From: DASUGC01 sp035606665
GTDB taxonomy: Bacteria; Acidobacteriota; Vicinamibacteria; Vicinamibacterales; SCN-69-37
Direction of reading: 5' to 3'
Length of the DNA stretch: 64,000 nt
Assembly (NCBI GenBank): GCA_035606665.1
Contig: DATNEY010000009.1
Coordinates: 62,001 to 126,000 of the forward strand
The translations under genes and the position numbers were made by a program. Positions 60,264-64,000 of the stretch are shown here, piece by piece; positions within the stretch are counted from its first letter, which is position 1; every line of letters begins with the position of its first letter. The notes beneath the pieces were generated by a model. It was not told the origin of the DNA. It saw only the letters and a list, made by a program, of their open reading frames with translations, and did not search any database.

Positions 60264-60342
60264 TTTCTGGATTGACTTATTGATGCATTGACCGATTGAA
60301 GGCATGGCCAATCGGTCAATAAGTCAATCCGGCAATCCAGCA
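60264..60342. repeat. Inverted repeat of short words between divergent DUF4331 and sigma genes
   Basis: ATTGACCGATTG (60287-60298) pairs perfectly with CAATCGGTCAAT (60309-60320). GGATTGACTTAT (60269-60280) pairs with ATAAGTCAATCC (60319-60330). CTGGATTG and CAATCCAG form outer arms. It ends at the ATG of the sigma gene (60343). Confidence 0.75.
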
Positions 60343-60957
60343 ATGAACCTGAGCCGTAGTAACCTCGTGAGCCACGTGTCCGAGGCACCGTTTTCAAGAC
60401 CCGGGGAGGACGCCGAGCGCGATCGGCAGGCCATCCGCGCCGTCGCGCGCGGGTCGGGCGATGCTGTCTCGGAGCTCTACGATCGGTACGGCGCCACGGT
60501 GTACGGTCTCGCGCTCAGGGTGCTCGGGCAGCCCGACCTGGCGGAGGAAGTCGTCCAGGACGTGTTCGCGCAGGTGTGGCGTGAGGCCGGCCGGTACGAC
60601 ACGTCACGCTCGACGGTCGCGGGGTGGATCGTGATGCTGACCCGGACGCGCGCCATCGATCGGCTGCGCGCCCGCAAGGCGCGCCCCGATCTCAGCGCGC
60701 CGGTGGAGACGAGCGAGACGATGCCGATCGCGTCGCCCGATCGCACGCCGGAGACGTCGACGATCGTGGCGGAGGATACCCGGCTGGTGCGGGGCGCGCT
60801 CGCGCGGCTGCCGGATCAGTTTCGATCGCTCGTCGAACTGGCGTACTACGAGGGTCTCACTCACAGTGAAATCGCCGCCCGCACCGGCATTCCGCTCGGC
60901 ACCGTGAAGACGCGCCTGCGGAACGCGATGGGCACTTTGCGGAGCGCACTGGCATGA
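60343..60957 (+). CDS. ECF RNA polymerase sigma factor (SigK-like)
   Basis: ATG 60343 is chosen because the upstream in-frame codons fall in the inverted repeat. The 204-residue product has region 2 (AVSELYDRYGATVYGLALRVLG and EEVVQDVFAQVWREAGRYD, with GWIVMLTRTRAIDRLR) and region 4 (FRSLVELAYYEGLTHSEIAARTGIPLGTVKTRLRNAMG). The type fits the SigK/RskA group. Its stop overlaps the anti-sigma start (ATGA at 60954). It probably controls itself and the divergent DUF4331-TPR-HupE-barrel operon in response to an envelope signal. Confidence 0.9.
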   Translation: MNLSRSNLVSHVSEAPFSRPGEDAERDRQAIRAVARGSGDAVSELYDRYGATVYGLALRVLGQPDLAEEVVQDVFAQVWREAGRYDTSRSTVAGWIVMLTRTRAIDRLRARKARPDLSAPVETSETMPIASPDRTPETSTIVAEDTRLVRGALARLPDQFRSLVELAYYEGLTHSEIAARTGIPLGTVKTRLRNAMGTLRSALA

Positions 60958-61781
60958 CGCACGAGGAAATCAAAGATCTGCTGCCGGCGTACGCGCTGGG
61001 CGCGCTCGATGCGGACGAGCAGCGAGAGGTGTCGGCCCACGTCGCGACGTGCGCCGAGTGCGCCGCCGAAGCCGGCGCACTCGGCCGCGTCGTCGAAGGG
61101 ATCGGCCTCGATGCGGCGCCGGTGACGCCGCCGCCGGCGCTGAAAGGACGAGTGCTGGCGCGGATCGAGCAGGAGCGCGAAGGCCGCGTGCCGTCGCTGG
61201 CGCGCATGCCGGTGACACCGTCCCAGGCGCCGGCCGCGCGCCCGTTCTGGGCGCACGGCCTGGCGCTCGCCGCGAGCCTCGCGCTCGCGGTCGGTGCGTC
61301 CGCCTACGCTTGGGCGCTGCGATCCGAGATCTCGACTCTGCGCGGTGACGTCGCCGCGACAAGTGAAGAAGCGGCGAAGCTGCGCGGGGAGCTGGCCTCG
61401 CTGCGCCGGAACTGGGTCGAAGTCACGCGCGCGATGGACGTGTTGCGCGCGCCCGACATGCTGAAGGTGGATTTGAAGGGTCAGGCGCCCGCGCCCGGAT
61501 CGACCGGCCGCGCCTTCTGGAGCCGCAGCGCCGGTTTGACGTTCACCGCTGACAACCTTCCGGCGCTGCCTCCCGGCCGCGTTTATCAGTTGTGGAGCAT
61601 CAAAGGATCCGTCGCCACGGGTGCAGGTACGTTCACCCCGGATGCCCGCGGCTCCGCATCAGTTACCACATCGGTCGCTGCCGGTGCCGAGGTGCCCGAT
61701 GCTTTCGGCGTGACGATCGAACCCGCCGGCGGCTCCGCAACGCCGACGATGCCTATCGTTTTGGTGGGCGCGTCGAAATAG
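60954..61781 (+). CDS. Anti-sigma factor, RskA-like with N-terminal zinc-finger region
   Basis: The 275-residue protein begins with an anti-sigma domain of ZAS type (HVATCAEC, the H-x3-C-x2-C zinc motif, at about 29-36). A single membrane helix follows (GLALAASLALAVGASAYAWAL), then a coiled coil (ISTLRGDVAATSEEAAKLRGELASLRRN, heptad-like), and an extracytoplasmic RskA C-domain (FTADNLPALPPGRVYQLWSIKG, FGVTIEPAGGSATP). It should hold the adjacent ECF sigma factor at the inner membrane and release it upon a periplasmic signal. The pair is coupled by overlapping codons. Confidence 0.9.
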   Translation: MTHEEIKDLLPAYALGALDADEQREVSAHVATCAECAAEAGALGRVVEGIGLDAAPVTPPPALKGRVLARIEQEREGRVPSLARMPVTPSQAPAARPFWAHGLALAASLALAVGASAYAWALRSEISTLRGDVAATSEEAAKLRGELASLRRNWVEVTRAMDVLRAPDMLKVDLKGQAPAPGSTGRAFWSRSAGLTFTADNLPALPPGRVYQLWSIKGSVATGAGTFTPDARGSASVTTSVAAGAEVPDAFGVTIEPAGGSATPTMPIVLVGASK

Positions 61782-61783
61782 TC

Positions 61784-61885
61784 CGAGGGGCTTCGCCCCT
61801 GCGGGTACCCCTACGGCGTCGCTCGCGGGGACCCCTTCGCCCCGCTCCGCTCCGCCGGGTCGTTCGCTGACGCTCAGTCACGGCC
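61784..61885 (-). repeat. Dispersed structured element, copy E7 (both hairpins, minus orientation)
   Basis: Read on the minus strand it has hairpin 1 at 61845-61825 (GCGGGG / CCCCGC), linker GAGCGACGCCGTA, and hairpin 2 at 61800-61786 (AGGGGC-GAA-GCCCCT). It lies between convergent genes and is the only copy not upstream of a start codon. Confidence 0.6.
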
Positions 61886-61890
61886 AGGTC

Positions 61891-62859
61891 CTATCGTTTC
61901 AAGTCGCCGTAGTCGGGCATGTAGGTCTTGAGGCCGCCCGAGGGCGTGTTCTTCGAGTAGCCGGCGACCAGCTGGCGCTCGTATCGCGACGCGAAGAAGT
62001 CGAACGGATCCTTCGGATCGCTGTCGATGAGCTGCAGCTCCGCCGGCCGCATCGTCAATCGGCCGAACGTGATGGTGGACCCTGAGAAATAGATGTAATT
62101 GGGTGCCTTGGGATCGGGCGGCGGAGGTATGGGCCTGGTTTCCGCGCCCGGCGTCCCAAACCCCTGCACGAGCCTGTCGCCGACGATCGCAACGCTCGCG
62201 AGGCGTCCCCGAATCTCCGGCGGCGGCACGATCTGACCGGGCGAGAGAATCACGTCATTGCCGTCGATCTCGATGCCGCGCCGGTTCTTCAGGTTCACGA
62301 CGTTGTCCAGCTCCAGACCGAACAACTCCATCAATGACTTTGCCGGGACGCCAAGCGCGCTGACCTTCTCGGTCTGAAGTCTCAAGCGCCCGTCCTCCGT
62401 CACCGAGACCGACGCTTTCATCGAGATCGGAATCGGCACGCCCTTATGGAGCTTTGCCTTCTGCTTGAGGCGGCCCTCATCGACCTCCACCGTGATGTCG
62501 CTGAGTGGCGAACCGTCGTACTTGAACAGAACGTCGTTCATGAGGTGCCCGAGGCTGGCCATGTCCATCGAGATGTCGCCGGAGAACACGTGCAGCACGT
62601 ATGAATTCTGGTCATCGAAGACCGGCGCCTGATTGGGTTTGCGGCTGACCATCTCTCCCCGCAGTGACGCGATGTCGAGCATGATGCCCTCGGCAACATG
62701 AAGGCGAACGTTCTTCATCTCGATCTGTACGGGTGCAACGGCAGCAGGCGTAGGCGAGGGAGTCTGCTGCGGCGTGGGAATCGCCGCCGGCGCATCTGGG
62801 GACGCACCGCGACTACAGGAAGCGGCGGCGATACACAGGAGCGCGATCAGCCAGGCCAT
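61891..62859 (-). CDS. Secreted lipoprotein-like protein of unknown function
   Basis: ATG 62859 starts MAWLIALLCIAAASCSRG, a lipobox-like signal with the candidate lipid Cys at about residue 15. A Pro-rich linker (AAIPTPQQTPSPTPAAVAP) follows, then a beta-rich domain with VRLHVAEGIMLDIASLRGEM, MNDVLFKYDGSPLSDITVEV, RGIEIDGNDVILSPGQIVP and RLTMRPAELQLIDSD. This looks like the AsmA/DUF2993-type lipid-binding barrel or clamp group, but no family is certain. It converges with the anti-sigma gene across the repeat element E7. Confidence 0.65.
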   Translation of the reverse strand: MAWLIALLCIAAASCSRGASPDAPAAIPTPQQTPSPTPAAVAPVQIEMKNVRLHVAEGIMLDIASLRGEMVSRKPNQAPVFDDQNSYVLHVFSGDISMDMASLGHLMNDVLFKYDGSPLSDITVEVDEGRLKQKAKLHKGVPIPISMKASVSVTEDGRLRLQTEKVSALGVPAKSLMELFGLELDNVVNLKNRRGIEIDGNDVILSPGQIVPPPEIRGRLASVAIVGDRLVQGFGTPGAETRPIPPPPDPKAPNYIYFSGSTITFGRLTMRPAELQLIDSDPKDPFDFFASRYERQLVAGYSKNTPSGGLKTYMPDYGDLKR

Positions 62860-62995
62860 GCCTCCACCATGCCAGGGTTGCACGCGATCGTCCACTCGAT
62901 CGGACCCGCAAGGGTACGCAAGCAATTACCCACACCAAAACATTCAATGAAATCGTGAAAACTCTGGCACGGATGTTGGAGTGATGTGGTGTGAA

Positions 62996-63099
62996 CAGCT
63001 CACGAGCTTCGCGAGTGAGCCCGCGCGAACGGCGCGGGGCGAAGGGACCCCGCGAGAGAGCGCGTAAGGGGGGTGCGGCGGGGACGAAGTCCCCCCGCA
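62996..63099 (+). repeat. Dispersed structured element, copy E6 (both hairpins)
   Basis: The words GAGCTTCGCGAGTGAGCC and CGCGAACGG lead to hairpin 1 at 63033-63054 (CGCGGGG / CCCCGCG). Linker GAGAGAGCGCGTAA and hairpin 2 at 63080-63094 (GGGGAC-GAA-GTCCCC) follow. Hairpin 2 has A-T in place of G-C relative to the other copies, a compensatory change. It ends seven bases before the ATG at 63106. Confidence 0.6.
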
Positions 63100-63105
63100 G
63101 TAAAC

Positions 63106-63510
63106 ATGACTGGTAAATACCTCGTCGGCGCGGCGGGAATGGCTGTGGGCGCATTGCTCACGTTGATGGTTGGTTCGTGGACGACGTCCGCGCAGGAAAC
63201 GAGGGAGACCGCGGTGAGTTATCGCGACGCTGGTGACGTCCGGTCGCTTTCTGTGGTCCGTCCGGTCGCTGCGAGGAGACCCGTCGCGACGAGAAACGTC
63301 GTGGCGGATGCGCCGGTGCGCCGGACGTCCACGAGCGTGGTCCGCACGGAACCGAAGCGCTCCTGGCAGAAGACCGCGCTCGTTATCGGCGGATCGGCCG
63401 GTGCCGGAGCCGGTGTCGGAGCCCTCGCAGGCGGCAAGAAGGGCGCGCTGATCGGTGCGGCGATTGGCGGCGGCGCGGCATCGCTGTTCGAAGCCATCAA
63501 GCGAAAATAG
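63106..63510 (+). CDS. Small exported glycine-zipper protein
   Basis: ATG 63106 follows repeat E6 directly; the frame is open further upstream, but that part is repeat. The 134-residue product has an N-terminal membrane segment (YLVGAAGMAVGALLTLMVG) and a Ser/Thr/Arg-rich linker. A C-terminal glycine zipper follows (IGGSAGAGAGVGALAGG, then GALIGAAIGGGAASLF) with Gly/Ala in helix-packing steps, as in YMGG/Rcc01698-like small membrane proteins. Function unknown; a role in membrane insertion or as an envelope stress protein is possible. Confidence 0.65.
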   Translation: MTGKYLVGAAGMAVGALLTLMVGSWTTSAQETRETAVSYRDAGDVRSLSVVRPVAARRPVATRNVVADAPVRRTSTSVVRTEPKRSWQKTALVIGGSAGAGAGVGALAGGKKGALIGAAIGGGAASLFEAIKRK

Positions 63511-63515
63511 GTGAA

Positions 63516-63537
63516 GGCCGGGGCTTAAGCCCCGGCC
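63516..63537 (+). terminator. Perfect palindromic hairpin after the glycine-zipper gene
   Basis: GGCCGGGGCTT and its complement AAGCCCCGGCC form a 22-base perfect palindrome starting six bases after the stop codon. It is of the GGCCGGG class seen at 27536 and 29657. Confidence 0.6.
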
Positions 63538-63561
63538 GTCCTTTGTGTACCATCCAGCTTC

Positions 63562-64000
63562 ATGAAGAAGCTGGTTCTCGGCGCGATTCTCCTGACCGTC
63601 GCCTGCTCGTCTGGCGCGGCCTCCACGCAGAACCCAAATGCCCAGCGCTGGCAGGACCAGGCGGCGCGCGTGACGATTACGCGCGACGACTGGGGGATCG
63701 CGCACGTGCGCGGCAAGTCGGACGCCGATGCGGTGTTCGGCATGATCTACACGCAGGCCGAGGACGACTTCAACCGTATCGAGACGAACTACCTGAATTC
63801 GATGGGCCGGCTCGCGGAAGCCGAGGGCGAGAGCGCGATCTATCGCGACCTCCGCATGAAGATCTTCATCGATCCCGCGGACATCAAAGCTCAGTACGCC
63901 AAGGCTCCCGACTGGCTGAAGGCGCTTATGAACGCCTGGGCGGACGGCCTCAACTTCTATCTCTTCACGCACCCGGAGGTGAAGCCGCGCGTCATCAAGA
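63562..64000 (+). CDS. Penicillin-acylase/AHL-acylase-family protein, 5' part (cut by window edge)
   Basis: ATG 63562 gives an open frame to the window end (146 codons). It has a lipoprotein-like signal (MKKLVLGAILLTVACSSG) and then RVTITRDDWGIAHVRGKSDADAV split across a turn, GMIYTQAEDDFNRIETNYL and GRLAEAEGE. These are the alpha-subunit opening blocks of the penicillin acylase superfamily of Ntn hydrolases. The catalytic Ser at the start of the beta subunit lies beyond the window. Substrate could be beta-lactams, N-acyl-homoserine lactones or other amides. It is likely exported and self-processed. Confidence 0.8.
   Translation, partial: MKKLVLGAILLTVACSSGAASTQNPNAQRWQDQAARVTITRDDWGIAHVRGKSDADAVFGMIYTQAEDDFNRIETNYLNSMGRLAEAEGESAIYRDLRMKIFIDPADIKAQYAKAPDWLKALMNAWADGLNFYLFTHPEVKPRVIK

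Noticed and set aside
62944..63972. A 342-codon minus-strand frame over the end of the window
   Set aside because: Antisense to the glycine-zipper gene and the penicillin-acylase gene, with no family motifs.

Overview
The window looks like a chromosomal segment from a high-G+C Acidobacteriota, most likely class Vicinamibacteria or a close relative. The clues are two Oar-type TonB receptors with an N-terminal carboxypeptidase-regulatory domain, a PadR regulator coupled to an ADOP-type permease, VWFA-related secreted proteins, paired M13 peptidases, a Tricorn-like S41 protease, and secreted proteins carrying Gly/Arg/Ala-rich low-complexity inserts. This placement rests on gene families only. 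No rRNA, tRNA, CRISPR array, transposase or replication origin was seen. No gene-free stretch exceeds 300 bases.

Bases 1-26643 hold a dense accessory metabolic region in which several gene types occur twice: two ThDP-dependent ALS-like enzymes (289 and 24871), two Tat-type xylose-isomerase-like TIM-barrel proteins (2117 and 16870), two TonB receptors (7719 and 21116) and two wHTH-like/TPR regulators (14796 and 20870, minus strand). Between them lie a CoA-ester lyase divergent from an acylating aldehyde dehydrogenase, an ACS-type MFS transporter, a VOC protein, a PQQ dehydrogenase, a secreted methyltransferase and a CX3CH haem-like protein. A short odd palindrome with an AC-S-GT core recurs upstream of the first ThDP enzyme, the lyase/aldehyde dehydrogenase pair, the first TonB receptor and the MFS gene. 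This suggests one regulon for uptake and catabolism of an unidentified organic acid or sugar-acid substrate.

Bases 26661-32318 hold rfbA and two M13 peptidases flanking a DUF4920 protein. Bases 32366-34466 are a visibly A+T-richer insert with a DUF5131 (phage Gp37/Gp68-type, three-Cys) gene overlapping a TcmP three-Cys-motif partner gene. It sits directly against an M13 gene whose signal peptide has lost its start codon. Bases 34467-49083 hold a CNNM/CorC pair, mscL, a TPR-like/VWA pair, an arginase-like protein lacking the first metal motif, two carboxypeptidase-regulatory proteins, and PadR-ADOP. Bases 49080-64000 hold an M20 amidohydrolase, the Tricorn-like protease, a class C serine hydrolase, an ECF sigma/anti-sigma pair divergent from a DUF4331-TPR-HupE-barrel operon, a lipoprotein, a glycine-zipper protein and the start of a penicillin-acylase gene.

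A dispersed, structured intergenic element (seven copies, full or partial) runs through the window. It has two hairpins with compensatory changes, and every plus-oriented copy sits just upstream of a start codon. Other repeat classes are GGCCGGG-type terminator hairpins and intergenic inverted or tandem short-word repeats.
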